Assembly: GCF_900636385.1 (NCBI RefSeq)
Contig: NZ_LR134269.1
Location: 2,046,001 to 2,110,000 of the forward strand
Direction of reading: 5' to 3'
Length of the DNA: 64,000 nucleotides
Source: Staphylococcus warneri
GTDB taxonomy: Bacteria; Bacillota; Bacilli; Staphylococcales; Staphylococcaceae
Position numbers and translations under genes: made by a program
In this document: one piece after another, positions 37,717 through 47,636 of the stretch
Position numbering within the stretch: position 1 is the stretch's first letter
Layout: every line of letters begins with the position of its first letter
The notes under the pieces: model-generated
What the model was told of the DNA's origin: nothing
Databases searched by the model: none
The model's input: only the letters and a program-made list of their open reading frames with translations

Positions 37717-38361
37717 TTATTTTTCGGCAAAAATATTCATAGCATTTTCATAACTTAAAATGGTAACCACATCATTGCGCTTAATAATGACAACTTTATT
37801 AGTGTCATCTTTGGAAACAATTTCAACCTCATTGCCAATAGATATATCCTTACTTGAAAGATAAACTAACAACTCTGTCTTGTCTCTAACACGTTTAATT
37901 GTGACAACATCCGCAGGTTCAAATTCTAGTATTGTCTTTGTATATTTTTCCTTGTAACGATGATCTCTTGGAATCACGCCACCATGTGGACACGTCTCTG
38001 GGTAATTTAAAATATTATCTAGACGTTCGACAAATAAATCTGAAATTCTATGCTCCAAAATTTCAGCCTCTTGATGCACTTCTTCCCAATTATATTTCAA
38101 AATTTCTATTAAAAATAATTCGAGTAATCGATGCCTTTTAATGATATCTAAAGTGTGATTTAAACCTTCTTCTGTTAATTTAACACCTTTATACGGCTTT
38201 GTTTCTACATAGCCCGATTTTTCTAATCTCCCAACCATTTCACTAACTGATGGTGGTTTTATATTTAAAAATTGAGATAATTTTTTATTTGATACGAAGG
38301 ATACATCGCCGTCATTCGTTAATATTGCTTTGAGATAATCCTCTTTTTCTTCAGTTAACAT
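37717..38361 (-). CDS. mntR: Manganese-dependent repressor MntR (SirR)
   Basis: A 214-residue DtxR-family repressor. It has an N-terminal winged helix (LTEEKEDYLKAILT, then PPSVSEMVGRLEKSGYV), a dimerisation/metal domain with EVHQEAEILEHRIS (near 100) and CPHGGVIPRD, and an SH3-like C-terminal domain (about 145-214). It represses mntABC when Mn(II) is sufficient. I chose the second of two adjacent ATGs (38361), which has better spacing from GAGGTG. It is divergent from mntABC, whose operator lies between them. Confidence 0.92.
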   Translation of the reverse strand: MLTEEKEDYLKAILTNDGDVSFVSNKKLSQFLNIKPPSVSEMVGRLEKSGYVETKPYKGVKLTEEGLNHTLDIIKRHRLLELFLIEILKYNWEEVHQEAEILEHRISDLFVERLDNILNYPETCPHGGVIPRDHRYKEKYTKTILEFEPADVVTIKRVRDKTELLVYLSSKDISIGNEVEIVSKDDTNKVVIIKRNDVVTILSYENAMNIFAEK

Positions 38362-38405
38362 CATTTCACCTCACACATATTCACTTTATTGTATCACGAA
38401 TCTAC

Positions 38406-38457
38406 TTGACATGTTAAAACTTCTCGGTTTATTATAAAATAAATTAGGTTAACCTAA
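38406..38457 (+). promoter_or_regulatory. mntABC promoter with MntR/SirR operator
   Basis: TTGACA (38406-38411) and TATTAT (38430-38435) with an 18-base spacer form the promoter. The perfect palindrome TTAGGTTAACCTAA (38444-38457) overlaps the likely transcription start, as known for the SirR box before the S. epidermidis sitABC operon. Mn-loaded MntR would block the polymerase. Confidence 0.88.
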
Positions 38458-38482
38458 ACTTTTAATTAGGAGGTATTAATAT

Positions 38483-39223
38483 TTGTTAGAAGTTAGTAAT
38501 TTAAATCTTTTTTTAGGTAATAAGCATATTTTAAAAGATATTGATTTTAAAATTCCTATTGCCGGTGAAATGATAGGTATTATGGGTCCGAATGGTGCTG
38601 GAAAGTCATCTTTACTGAAGTCATTAATAGGAGATTTCCAAGCAACTGGCACTCAATTACTTTATCAACGTCCGATACATACTCAATTGAAATACATGAC
38701 ATACATACCTCAAAAATCAAATATTGATTTGGATTTTCCAATAAATGTGGAAAAAGTGATTCTCTCAGGATGTTATGGCGACATCGGTTGGTTTAGCAAA
38801 CCTATACATGAGACTAAAATACAATTGAATCAATTATTAGATGATTTAGACTTAAAATCATTAAAACGAAAGCAGATTTCTGCCTTAAGTGGTGGTCAAC
38901 TGCAACGTGTACTTGTTGCTCGAGCACTCATGTCTAAAAGTAAACTTTATTTATTCGACGAACCTTTTGTCGGTATTGATTTTAAAAGTGAGCAACTCAT
39001 AATGAATAAAATTAGACAACTAAAAGCACAAGGTAAGTTGATTCTTATTGTTCATCATGACTTAACTAAGGCTTCCCAGTACTTTGATCGGATTATGTTA
39101 CTCAATCAAACATTACGCTATTTTGGCAATGCAGAAGAGGCAATGAATAGCGACACGTTGTTAAACGATACCTTTATGTCACAGAACAGTCATGTCGATG
39201 TTTCATCGAAAGGAAGTGCCTAG
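38483..39223 (+). CDS. mntA: Manganese ABC transporter ATPase MntA (SitA)
   Basis: A 246-residue ABC ATPase with Walker A GPNGAGKSS (about 34-42), signature ALSGGQLQRVLVARA, Walker B LYLFDEPFVGID and switch His in IVHHDL. It belongs to the metal-type cluster that pairs with MntB-type permeases. It starts at TTG behind AGGAGG. It overlaps nothing but lies two bases before mntB, so the three mnt genes are one operon under MntR control. Confidence 0.93.
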   Translation: MLEVSNLNLFLGNKHILKDIDFKIPIAGEMIGIMGPNGAGKSSLLKSLIGDFQATGTQLLYQRPIHTQLKYMTYIPQKSNIDLDFPINVEKVILSGCYGDIGWFSKPIHETKIQLNQLLDDLDLKSLKRKQISALSGGQLQRVLVARALMSKSKLYLFDEPFVGIDFKSEQLIMNKIRQLKAQGKLILIVHHDLTKASQYFDRIMLLNQTLRYFGNAEEAMNSDTLLNDTFMSQNSHVDVSSKGSA

Positions 39224-39225
39224 AT

Positions 39226-40059
39226 ATGAATGACTTTTTCACACATCTTTTAAATTATCAATTTTTAAATAGAGCACTGATCACTTCAATGATTGTTGGT
39301 GTTGTTTGTGGCACTGTCGGAAGCTTAATTGTATTAAGAGGATTATCACTAATGGGTGATGCGATGAGTCATGCTGTATTACCTGGTGTGGCATTATCAT
39401 TCTTATTCGGCATACCCATGTTTGTTGGTGCGTTAATAACTGGAATGATTGCAAGTATGTTAATCGGATTTATTACTTCTAAAAGTAAAACAAAACCAGA
39501 TGCAGCTATAGGCATTAGTTTCACAGCATTCCTCGCATTAGGTGTCATTTTAATTAGTATTATCAATAGCACGACGGACTTATACCATATTTTATTTGGT
39601 AATTTACTCGCCATTACGCATACAACGTTTTGGACTACCGTAATCATCGGACTATTTGTATTAAGTCTCATCATTATATTCTATCGACCGTTAATGATTT
39701 CTACGTTTGATAATACATTTAGTAGAATGAATGGTTTAAATACTAAGCTAATACATTATTTTGTCATGTTACTCCTTGCATTAGTAACTGTTGCGAGTAT
39801 CCAAACCGTAGGCATTATTTTAGTCGTCGCACTATTAGTCACACCCGCTTCCACTGCCTTTCTTATATGCAAGAATTTATATGGCATGATGGCAGTCGCA
39901 AGCTTAATTGGTGTAATCAGTTCAATTATAGGACTTTATTTTAGTTACATATATAACGTACCTAGTGGCGCAGCTATTGTACTTTGTACATTTGCGATTT
40001 ACGTTGTCACTTTAGGTATCACAACATTAAAAAATAAACAGAGAAGAGGCGTAATTTAA
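39226..40059 (+). CDS. mntB: Manganese ABC transporter permease MntB (SitB)
   Basis: A 277-residue permease of the ABC-3 (ZnuB/MntB) family with about eight to nine helices. Motifs are RGLSLMGDAMSHAVLPGVA near 38-56 and SIQTVGIILVVALLVTPAS near 190, the latter being the family's conserved central segment. It imports Mn(II), and perhaps other divalent ions, with MntA and the lipoprotein MntC. The mntC ATG follows its stop codon directly. Confidence 0.93.
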   Translation: MNDFFTHLLNYQFLNRALITSMIVGVVCGTVGSLIVLRGLSLMGDAMSHAVLPGVALSFLFGIPMFVGALITGMIASMLIGFITSKSKTKPDAAIGISFTAFLALGVILISIINSTTDLYHILFGNLLAITHTTFWTTVIIGLFVLSLIIIFYRPLMISTFDNTFSRMNGLNTKLIHYFVMLLLALVTVASIQTVGIILVVALLVTPASTAFLICKNLYGMMAVASLIGVISSIIGLYFSYIYNVPSGAAIVLCTFAIYVVTLGITTLKNKQRRGVI

Positions 40060-40989
40060 ATGAAGAAAATCATTCCCTTATTGTTAGCCATTTTTATCGT
40101 CTTGGTTGGCTGCAGTCAATCTAATGGAGACAAACAACATGCTGATGGTCATAAATTAAAAGTTGTCACAACAAACTCTATTCTTTATGACATGGTAAAA
40201 AATGTAGGTGGTGATCACGTTGACGTCCATAGCATTGTTCCAGTTGGACAAGACCCACATGAATATGAAGTTAAACCTAAGGATATTAAAAAGTTAACCG
40301 ATGCAGATGTTATTTTCTATAATGGTTTAAATTTAGAAACTGGTAATGGCTGGTTCAAGAAAGCGTTAGATCAAGCTGGTAAATCGATGGATGATAAAAA
40401 AGTTATCGCTGTTTCTAAAGATGTTAAACCTATCTATCTAAATGGAGAAGAAGGTAACAAAGATAAATTAGACCCTCATGCATGGTTAAGTATTGAAAAT
40501 GGTATTAAATATGTCAAAACGATACAAGATAGTTTAATCAAATATGATTCATCAAATCAAAAAGATTATAAACATCAAGGTAATCAATACCTATCTAAAT
40601 TAGAAAAACTTAATAAAGAAAGTAAAGACAAATTTAATGACATTCCAAAAGAACGACGAGCCATGATTACTAGTGAAGGTGCATTTAAATACTTTGCTAA
40701 GCAATATGATGTGAAACCTGGCTATATTTGGGAAATCAACACAGAAAAACAAGGTACACCTTCACAAATGCGACATGCTATTCAATTTGTAAAAGAAAAT
40801 CACATTAAGCATCTATTAGTCGAAACAAGTGTAGATAAAAAAGCGATGGAAAGCTTATCTGAAGAAACACATAAAAATATATACGGAGAGGTATTTACTG
40901 ATTCAATTGGTAAAAAAGGCTCAAAAGGTGATTCTTATTATAAAATGATGAAATCAAATATCGATACAATACATGGTAGTATGAAATAA
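40060..40989 (+). CDS. mntC: Manganese-binding lipoprotein MntC (SitC)
   Basis: A 309-residue cluster A-I solute-binding lipoprotein. The signal ends at a lipobox LVGC with lipidated Cys18. Metal ligands by family are His in GQDPHEYE (near 67), His in LDPHAWLS (near 140), Glu in WEINTEKQG (near 206) and Asp in VFTDSIG (near 281). It captures Mn(II) outside the membrane for MntB. It is the last coding gene of mntABC; a long structured non-coding 3' region follows. Confidence 0.95.
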   Translation: MKKIIPLLLAIFIVLVGCSQSNGDKQHADGHKLKVVTTNSILYDMVKNVGGDHVDVHSIVPVGQDPHEYEVKPKDIKKLTDADVIFYNGLNLETGNGWFKKALDQAGKSMDDKKVIAVSKDVKPIYLNGEEGNKDKLDPHAWLSIENGIKYVKTIQDSLIKYDSSNQKDYKHQGNQYLSKLEKLNKESKDKFNDIPKERRAMITSEGAFKYFAKQYDVKPGYIWEINTEKQGTPSQMRHAIQFVKENHIKHLLVETSVDKKAMESLSEETHKNIYGEVFTDSIGKKGSKGDSYYKMMKSNIDTIHGSMK

Positions 40990-41575
40990 TGCTCATCGCA
41001 CAACTGACAACATAACTTAATAGAACCATTGGCTGAGTGATTAAGATATAACTTGAATCACACTCAGCCTCCCTATTAAGTCTCTATGATATAGCTAATA
41101 GTCTCATATCGTGCGTGAATTTTTATATTATCCTCCTAAAATATAAAATCGTTCTCTCACGCACGGTATGGTGGTGTTAGTCTATCTCATCTCATTTATG
41201 TAGTGGGCTTATACATTATCTTAACTCCCCAGTGGTAAAGGTATCATTTCATCCCCCTTTACCAAATCGTTTCAAACTGACAGAATATAATAAAAATGGC
41301 ATGAATTACGTTTCCTTTTCATCCATTTATATATCTGTCAAAGTTATAAAATCATCCCTATAACATTGAGATTGAATTGGATTTCACTATAGGACGCTGT
41401 TGAACAGGTTGTATAGAATCCATGCACTGATGGTTCAATCTCAAATGATTCAACATTTATGGCCTATTCTCTCCATAAATGTAGGTCGTAGAACTTATAT
41501 TTCACCCGATGAGTTTTACGAGTGTCTGCTTTATATACAGGAAAAAGCTCGTGAGGTCTTACCTCACGAGCTTTC
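40990..41575 (+). ncRNA. rsaC: mntABC 3' region, likely RsaC homologue
   Basis: In S. aureus the RNA RsaC is released by RNase III from the mntABC 3' UTR. The same position here holds about 590 non-coding bases with strong structure: a hairpin GGCTGAGTG/CACTCAGCC (41031-41069), a hairpin CGTGCGTGA/TCACGCACG (41110-41165) whose loop is ATCCTCCTAA, an inverted repeat ATTGAGATTGAA (about 41364-41375) with TTCAATCTCAAAT (about 41434-41446), and C-rich stretches CTCCCC and CATCCCCC (41225-41260). A hairpin at 41544-41574 ends it, though its better U-tract is on the other strand. Assignment is by synteny and structure, not alignment. Confidence 0.6.
41544..41574. terminator. Bidirectional terminator, RsaC region / CPA1 antiporter
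   Basis: The perfect 14-bp arms AAAGCTCGTGAGGT (41544-41557) and ACCTCACGAGCTTT (41561-41574) form a stable GC-rich hairpin. The U-tract is better on the minus strand. Confidence 0.85.
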
Positions 41576-41591
41576 CTATTGTTTAATATAA

Positions 41592-43634
41592 TTATGTCAT
41601 ACTATCTACGATAACCATTTCATCATAATTAATTGATTCTCTAAGTTTTAAAGCCGTACCTTCTGTAATTTCTTCATCTTCAATTAACTCTCTTAAAATA
41701 CGACGTTGTTCACGTAGTGCGTTTAGTTTAATACGAGTCAATGTATCTTCACTAGGAGAATTAAAGAAATTATTTGGCGTTAAGTTATCTATACGCATAA
41801 GATAGCCATCACATATCATACCTACCTCTAACTTGTTATCATTGTTAGCTTCTTGTCCTAATCGTCTTACTACATTATAGTGAACGATTTTATTGATTTT
41901 AACTAATTCTAACAAGTTATCTGTCACGCTTAAAGATGATGCAGAGTTAATAGTTGTCTTCACCCGTCGTTTTAATAGTGCACCTCTAAATAATACAATC
42001 AAACGACGAATTAATGATGCTTGTTTATATACCTGTGTACGTTCAGCATATCGCATATAGTTCTCAAGTATACTATTTGTGATACTACCGTCATCTACTA
42101 ACTGTTCGAGCGTTTTCGTTTCCACATTAAACGCAATCTTTTGAAGTCTTTCAAGTTCTTTAGAGTTTTCATCATCTTTCTCTACCGTTTTCAAGAATGT
42201 TAATTTGTCATGATATTCTTTAATAACATTGCCATAACGATAACTGGTTTCGAACGTTGATTTCTGATTTAAATAATCAATGACATGTTCCAAAATGTAA
42301 ATTCTAGCTTCTTTAAAGTTCATGCTACCCACTTTTACTTCAGGTGCATTGGCAGTAACAAATGGTAGTAATAATTGTGCCGCAACTAAACTGATAATCA
42401 CCATACCTGATGCAATAAATAACAAGTCATTACGATAATCAAATGCATGATGATCGGCTAAATAATAAGGCAACGTTAATGCGATAGCTAACGAAATCGT
42501 TCCGTGAACACCACATAACGTCATTATAAGTGCATACAGACTTCGTTTAGGTGGTTTCTCCGTTGTATTATTGCCGTCGTCATCTTGGCTAATCATTTTC
42601 TGGAATGGACTGACAGCTAAATAGAAATAAGGATATAATACGTATACCCATAAGAATCTAAATAGGTACACGGCCAATGCTACTAGTACAGTAATCACCA
42701 CTAAAAACAGTAAATTATGTGGTTCAGTTTTGATGATGTTAATCACAACTTCAGGTACTAAAAATCCTAATATAGAAAAAACAAATCCATTTAATACATA
42801 ACCTAATATATTCCATGTATGGTTATAACTCATTTGCAATCTTGTACGTGTCTGTGCGATTCTATCACGTTCAAATCCATGAACAAGTCCAGCCACTACT
42901 GCTGCAATAATACCTGATGCATGAAATAACTCTGCAACTAAGTATGTAACAAATGGCGTCAATAATTGTATAAATGTAAACATATTAATGTTTTCAATGC
43001 CTCGACGCATTAACGTTAATCTAAATCGAACTAACGCCATACCAATGAGCAAACCTACGATGGCCCCACCTAATGAAGCAACTAAAAACTGTTCGACGGA
43101 TTCCATAATAGAAAATGTGCCTGTTACTAATGCACCAACCGCTATTTTAAATGAAATGATACCTGCCGCATCATTTAACAATGACTCGCCCTCTAAAATA
43201 GTCATTGCACCTTTTGGCAATACTTTACCATTCGTAATTGCTTGTACCGCTACTGCATCAGTTGGACATAGAATAGCAGCAATCGCAAAAGCTGCGCCCG
43301 TAGGTAGTTCAGGCCAAATCCAATGAATGAAAAAGCCTACACCAATGACAGTTGTAATGACTAGGCCTAATGCCATCATCATCACAGGTTTAATATATTT
43401 TCTTAAGTGCACCCGTGAGACATTAACGCCTTCTACAAATAGAAGTGGTGCGATTAAGGCAACCATAAATAATTCGGAATCAAAATTAAACTCAACAGGA
43501 ATAGGAGTAATAAATAACAGCATACCTAAAGCGATTTGAATAAACGCTAGTGGTACTTTCGGCATAAACGTGTGAACGAATGAACTAATAATAACGACGC
43601 CGATAAATATGAGTAATGTTTCAAATATTTCCAA
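41592..43634 (-). CDS. CPA1-type Na+/H+ antiporter
   Basis: A 680-residue monovalent cation/proton antiporter. The first about 410 residues hold twelve or so helices, with the CPA1 ion-binding motif AAILCPTDAVAVQAI near 140 and ESLLNDAAGIISF near 168. The remainder is a cytosolic, helical regulatory region rich in charged residues. This matches the Cpa1-2 type antiporter next to mnh2 in S. aureus, which exchanges Na+ or K+ for H+. It is monocistronic between the mnt 3' region and the mnh2 operon. Confidence 0.88.
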   Translation of the reverse strand: MEIFETLLIFIGVVIISSFVHTFMPKVPLAFIQIALGMLLFITPIPVEFNFDSELFMVALIAPLLFVEGVNVSRVHLRKYIKPVMMMALGLVITTVIGVGFFIHWIWPELPTGAAFAIAAILCPTDAVAVQAITNGKVLPKGAMTILEGESLLNDAAGIISFKIAVGALVTGTFSIMESVEQFLVASLGGAIVGLLIGMALVRFRLTLMRRGIENINMFTFIQLLTPFVTYLVAELFHASGIIAAVVAGLVHGFERDRIAQTRTRLQMSYNHTWNILGYVLNGFVFSILGFLVPEVVINIIKTEPHNLLFLVVITVLVALAVYLFRFLWVYVLYPYFYLAVSPFQKMISQDDDGNNTTEKPPKRSLYALIMTLCGVHGTISLAIALTLPYYLADHHAFDYRNDLLFIASGMVIISLVAAQLLLPFVTANAPEVKVGSMNFKEARIYILEHVIDYLNQKSTFETSYRYGNVIKEYHDKLTFLKTVEKDDENSKELERLQKIAFNVETKTLEQLVDDGSITNSILENYMRYAERTQVYKQASLIRRLIVLFRGALLKRRVKTTINSASSLSVTDNLLELVKINKIVHYNVVRRLGQEANNDNKLEVGMICDGYLMRIDNLTPNNFFNSPSEDTLTRIKLNALREQRRILRELIEDEEITEGTALKLRESINYDEMVIVDSMT

Positions 43635-44168
43635 ACTTTCACCTCTTTAATGAATTGTTTTGGAATGAAAATTAAGTAACACGTATTGGAATTGATGTAC
43701 TTTAGAGGTTAATTAATATAGAAGCAATCATTAAATAATAAGCTTTATCAAATTGTTAAATGACAATTGAATTTATTAATATAGATGTTATGAGGAGGGC
43801 TCAACTCAGTTATCATAATGTTAGGTTATCCATACATCAATCATTTGAACATGAATTGAAAAGTTACCTAGTACCATCACATTTTATGGTTTTGGAATGT
43901 TAAAGTAACGTAATACATTATTAACTACGCAGTACTCATTATCCCAAAGTTATACTTTAAAGTTCCAAACACATAAAATATCTTTTTATCCCTTTTCAAT
44001 AAATTTACTACTTAAATTCATAATTTTCCTTGTACAATATTTTATCACTATTTTGAGTATTACTTAAATAAATCGCACCTTAAACCAATAACTTTTTCTA
44101 ATATAAATTAAAAGCTACCGCACACCCATTTTTATGGATACACGATAGCTTTATTTTAATCTTAGGTA
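43635..44168. other. Intergenic region between the CPA1 gene and mnh2
   Basis: About 530 AT-rich bases with no supported gene. Three copies of a short motif occur: TTTTGGAATG at 43658-43667 and 43890-43899, and an inverted form ACTTTAAAGTTCCAAA at 43954-43969. The second and third could fold together. The mnh2 terminator lies at its right end. Confidence 0.45.
44111..44152 (-). terminator. Terminator of the mnh2 operon
   Basis: AAAGCTA (44111-44117) and TAGCTTT (44146-44152) with inner pairing CCAT/ATGG form a hairpin just after mnhG2; the U-tract is short. Confidence 0.65.
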
Positions 44169-44624
44169 TTATTTATTTAGCTTTTGATTCTCTTTATAAT
44201 ACAATTTTTCTCTTCGTTGTTCACGTAGTTTTGCACGTGTTTTTAATTCTTCGGGTGAATTAAATTCATTTTGACTTAACAATATAGAAGACTGTCTTGG
44301 TACATCATCTTTTCTATACATGTATGCACCATTTCGATATGCTGCACGTGCAACTAAATGCATGCCTACAGGTGATGTCAAATTAATAAAGATCAGTGAT
44401 AATAGTAATCTAACACTGAAAAAACCTGTATTCACAACAAAATAGATTAATACGCCAACAATCGTTAGTAATACTGATAACGTGGCACTTTTCGTGGAAG
44501 CATGACTTCTCAAAAAGACATCTTGGAATTTCACGATGCCGATCGCACTGATTAATGCAATCACACTACCTAGAAAGATGAATATTGCAGAGATGAGACT
44601 AACGATTTCTTTTACTACTTCCAT
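44169..44624 (-). CDS. mnhG2: Na+/H+ antiporter subunit MnhG2
   Basis: A 151-residue MnhG/PhaG-type subunit with three membrane helices in the first 95 residues ([21 protein letters not shown] is typical; residues about 17-37) and a charged cytosolic tail. It is part of the seven-subunit Mrp-type antiporter complex. I chose 44624 ([12 protein letters not shown]): a strong GGAGGGGGG site lies upstream and the longer start would translate it. It overlaps the end of mnhF2 by 26 bases. Confidence 0.9.
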   Translation of the reverse strand: MEVVKEIVSLISAIFIFLGSVIALISAIGIVKFQDVFLRSHASTKSATLSVLLTIVGVLIYFVVNTGFFSVRLLLSLIFINLTSPVGMHLVARAAYRNGAYMYRKDDVPRQSSILLSQNEFNSPEELKTRAKLREQRREKLYYKENQKLNK

Positions 44625-44901
44625 TGAAAACGCGCCCCCCTCCAATAAATCTAGAAATAGACACCGAACTTACAAATGAGATGATGGCTATTAACATGAT
44701 TGAATCTAGGAATGAAACGGTGCCCATAATCACACTCATGACCCCAACAATACACATGACAACGGCACTCGTTGCATCAAATGACACGACTCTGTCAGCA
44801 GTAGTAGGTCCTTTAATTAACCTCAAAAGACATACTAGTAATGCAATACCAAAAATAACCAAAGCTGCAATAATAAAAAATTGTGTCATAGCTTGTATCA
44901 T
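44599..44901 (-). CDS. mnhF2: Na+/H+ antiporter subunit MnhF2
   Basis: A 100-residue MnhF/PhaF-type subunit with three predicted helices. The loop [19 protein letters not shown] (about 26-44) is the family signature. It is one of the small subunits needed for assembly and activity of the Mrp-type complex. Its ATG overlaps the mnhE2 stop by four bases (ATGA). Confidence 0.92.
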   Translation of the reverse strand: MIQAMTQFFIIAALVIFGIALLVCLLRLIKGPTTADRVVSFDATSAVVMCIVGVMSVIMGTVSFLDSIMLIAIISFVSSVSISRFIGGGRVFNGSSKRNR

Positions 44902-45380
44902 CGTGTCACCTCCAAGATTAAATCTTCATACTGTTTAATATTTCGCAATAAATTTTTCTTATCCTTATCCGTTACATCAATACTATGAATTAAAAATTTA
45001 TTTGTTCCTTTAGATATACGAATCACAGTTGAACCTGGCGTTATGATAATTAATATCGTTAAGAAGGTAATTGCCCAATCATTAGTTAAATTGGTCTCAT
45101 ACGTTAACAATCCAGGATTCATGTCTTTCGTTTTAAACAAAATATAATTAATTGTACTAATACTAGATGTAATTAATTGATATAAGTAAACAACTAAAAA
45201 CTTAACGGCAACCCATATTTTTCTCAAATAAAACTCTTGTCCAAAGAAACGATGTAAAATATAGATGACGATCACACCAATTAAATACCCAGAGAAGAAG
45301 GTCGTGAATTTAAACTCGTCCTCATCTTGAAATAAAACCCATAAAAACGCGATCACAATATTCAGAACGACTTGATTCAT
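44898..45380 (-). CDS. mnhE2: Na+/H+ antiporter subunit MnhE2
   Basis: A 160-residue MnhE/PhaE-type subunit. Two or three N-terminal helices are followed by a cytosolic domain with [20 protein letters not shown] (about 99-118) and a late HSIDVTD motif near 140, both typical of the family. It lies directly after the mnhD2 stop codon and overlaps mnhF2, so it is tightly coupled. Confidence 0.92.
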   Translation of the reverse strand: MNQVVLNIVIAFLWVLFQDEDEFKFTTFFSGYLIGVIVIYILHRFFGQEFYLRKIWVAVKFLVVYLYQLITSSISTINYILFKTKDMNPGLLTYETNLTNDWAITFLTILIIITPGSTVIRISKGTNKFLIHSIDVTDKDKKNLLRNIKQYEDLILEVTR

Positions 45381-46880
45381 CTAATTATCTCCCTCCTTCA
45401 AATGCGTATTCACAATTTGATGGAACTGATGCTCATCCATATTCATCTTAGTCGCATTTTCAGTGACATTTAATACTTCTGGTGCACCGATTCCCATTAA
45501 TAATATGACTACTACAAGAATACCTAGAATTCCTTTACGATGTTTAGGTATTTTTTTAAATTCAACCTCTTCACCGTCTTGGTCACCAAAGTACATTAAA
45601 AATAGTATTCTAAATAAGCTATACATCGCAATAAGACTCGTTACAATCATTAATCCTAGACCAATATAGTTTCCATTTTCAATGGCACCTTTAAATATCA
45701 ATACTTTACCTGGGAATCCACTAAATGGTGGTACACCACCAATCGCAAAAATCATAATAATAAATGCTATACCGAAGAATGGTTCGCGCTTGGCTAGTCC
45801 ACTTAAATAATGGTACTGACGATAACCCGAAATATACACTAAGCTACCTACAATAAAGAATAATAATGTTTTAACAACAATATCGTTAGCTAGATAGAAA
45901 ATCGCACCATTAACACCTGAAAATGTGTGTGTACCTAAACCAAGAATGACAAAACCAATCGACAATATGACTTGATAGGCAGCAATTTTCTTAATATCTT
46001 TGTATGCTAGAACACCAAAAGCACCAATAATCATTGTTAGACATGACATAAAAATAAGCAATGGATGTGTGACTCCTTCATGAGAGTCAAATAATAAAGT
46101 GAAGAAGCGGATTAATGCATATGCACCGACCTTCGTCATTAGTGCTGCAAAAAGTGCGGCCAATTCTGTATTTAAAACCGCATATGCTTTAGGTAGCCAC
46201 ATAAAGATGACTAACGCTGCTTTCGAACTAAATGCCACCAAGAATATAAGTGAAATCATCGTCACGGTTTGATTATCTTCCATGTTATTTAATCTTAATG
46301 CAATATGAGAAAAATTAAGTGTTCCTACCGATTTATATAATAAACCAATCGCGAAAAGTAAAAACCATGATCCGATAATGTTCAATACGACATAGATAAT
46401 TGCTGCACGTAATTGTTCAACAGATTGTCCTAATGTCACTAGTACAAACGAAGCAAGTAGCATTATTTCAAACATGACATATAAATTAAACAAATCTGAA
46501 GTTAGAAACGAACCAATGACACCTACAGATAAAAATAGAATGAATGATGGAAGATGAAAACGATTGACACGTTGCTCTCCACGCCCAAATCCATAAGCCA
46601 TAATCAACGTAATGACAAATGATGAAACAGTTACCATTAGTAAACTCAATGAATCTCCTAAAAATTGAATACCAAATGGTGACTTCCATCCACCGAAATC
46701 TAATGTAATTGGTTTTTCATTCATAACATAAATTAATAATGACAACGATATCAGTGTTGTTACCAACATTGTGCCAATACATAAGAATTTAGATACTTTA
46801 CTTTTATCTTTGATAAAGACAAGTATTAAAGCGCAAAGAAATGGAAGTAACATAGGTAGAATCAATAAATTACTCATCAT
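45381..46880 (-). CDS. mnhD2: Na+/H+ antiporter subunit MnhD2
   Basis: A 499-residue proton-translocating subunit homologous to NuoM/N of complex I, with about 14 helices. The conserved Glu in [11 protein letters not shown] (near 137) and Lys in [19 protein letters not shown] (near 220) belong to the proton channel, and [20 protein letters not shown] follows. The start at 46880 is the second of several in-frame starts around AAGATGATGATG; homologous length supports it. It overlaps the mnhC2 3' end by 11 bases. Confidence 0.92.
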   Translation of the reverse strand: MMSNLLILPMLLPFLCALILVFIKDKSKVSKFLCIGTMLVTTLISLSLLIYVMNEKPITLDFGGWKSPFGIQFLGDSLSLLMVTVSSFVITLIMAYGFGRGEQRVNRFHLPSFILFLSVGVIGSFLTSDLFNLYVMFEIMLLASFVLVTLGQSVEQLRAAIIYVVLNIIGSWFLLFAIGLLYKSVGTLNFSHIALRLNNMEDNQTVTMISLIFLVAFSSKAALVIFMWLPKAYAVLNTELAALFAALMTKVGAYALIRFFTLLFDSHEGVTHPLLIFMSCLTMIIGAFGVLAYKDIKKIAAYQVILSIGFVILGLGTHTFSGVNGAIFYLANDIVVKTLLFFIVGSLVYISGYRQYHYLSGLAKREPFFGIAFIIMIFAIGGVPPFSGFPGKVLIFKGAIENGNYIGLGLMIVTSLIAMYSLFRILFLMYFGDQDGEEVEFKKIPKHRKGILGILVVVILLMGIGAPEVLNVTENATKMNMDEHQFHQIVNTHLKEGDN

Positions 46881-47214
46881 CATCTTCACCCCTTAATACG
46901 TTAATTTCATCTTCTTTAGTTACTCGATATGTTCTATAAATTAATACAAGTAAGAAGGCAGTCATACCAAATCCAATGACAATAGCTGTTAAAACAATGG
47001 CTTGTAATAAAGGATCAACAAAGTAAGCCTTCCCTCCTGTAATTAATGGCTCTGTCATATGTCCACCATAATGACCCATACTCATGATGATAAGGTTACC
47101 TGCATGAGTATAAATCGAGATACCAATGACGATACGAATTAAATTAACAGATAGAATCATATACGTACCTATAAATACTAAAAAGCCAATCACTAGTAAT
47201 AATATAAGATTCAT
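46870..47214 (-). CDS. mnhC2: Na+/H+ antiporter subunit MnhC2
   Basis: A 114-residue NuoK-like subunit with three membrane helices and an acidic C-terminus (GEDDDE). The helix-two motif [12 protein letters not shown] and the [19 protein letters not shown] segment (about 76-94) are conserved in the family; the latter holds the complex I NuoK-like core. It overlaps mnhB2 by four bases and mnhD2 by 11. Confidence 0.92.
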   Translation of the reverse strand: MNLILLLVIGFLVFIGTYMILSVNLIRIVIGISIYTHAGNLIIMSMGHYGGHMTEPLITGGKAYFVDPLLQAIVLTAIVIGFGMTAFLLVLIYRTYRVTKEDEINVLRGEDDDE

Positions 47215-47636
47215 GATTTACCCCCACTTATCGACAACATCACTGTAACGATGACACCCACAACGGCTAATAACACACCTAATTCAAAGAGTGTAACCGT
47301 TGTGACATGTACATGACCTAATAAGGGAAACGCGATATTGGCTTCAGTTTGATATAAAAACGGTTTACCAAAAAATGTAGGGACAATAGCTGTGGCTAAA
47401 GAAATCAAAGAACCTATGATCATTAACTTTTTAAAATCGATCGGCAAACTGATAAGCACTTGCTTAACATCAAATGCAAGGAACATCAGAATAAAAGCAG
47501 AACTAAAAATCAAACCACCGATAAAGCCACCGCCCGGATTATTATGTCCTGCAAAGAAAACATAGAATCCAAACGTTAATAGTATAAACACAACGACTTT
47601 AGTTACAGTTCGTAATACGACATCATTCTCTTTCAT
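47211..47636 (-). CDS. mnhB2: Na+/H+ antiporter subunit MnhB2
   Basis: A 141-residue MnhB-type subunit with four membrane helices. The signature [16 protein letters not shown] (about 28-43) is diagnostic. It works in the same complex as MnhA2, whose C-terminal helices pair with it. Its start overlaps the mnhA2 end by 14 bases. Confidence 0.93.
   Translation of the reverse strand: MKENDVVLRTVTKVVVFILLTFGFYVFFAGHNNPGGGFIGGLIFSSAFILMFLAFDVKQVLISLPIDFKKLMIIGSLISLATAIVPTFFGKPFLYQTEANIAFPLLGHVHVTTVTLFELGVLLAVVGVIVTVMLSISGGKS

Noticed and set aside
41400..41591. 63-residue open frame on the plus strand after mntC
   Set aside because: It starts at TTG with no ribosome site, ends in a terminator hairpin, and overlaps the folded RsaC-like region. 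Non-coding is more likely.
43790..43860. Small open frame after GAGGAGGG near 43794
   Set aside because: The nearest ATG is about 17 bases from the purine-rich sequence and the frame is only about a dozen codons long.
46486..46689. 67-residue Trp/His-rich frame inside mnhD2
   Set aside because: It is an out-of-frame shadow within a fully conserved mnhD2 gene.
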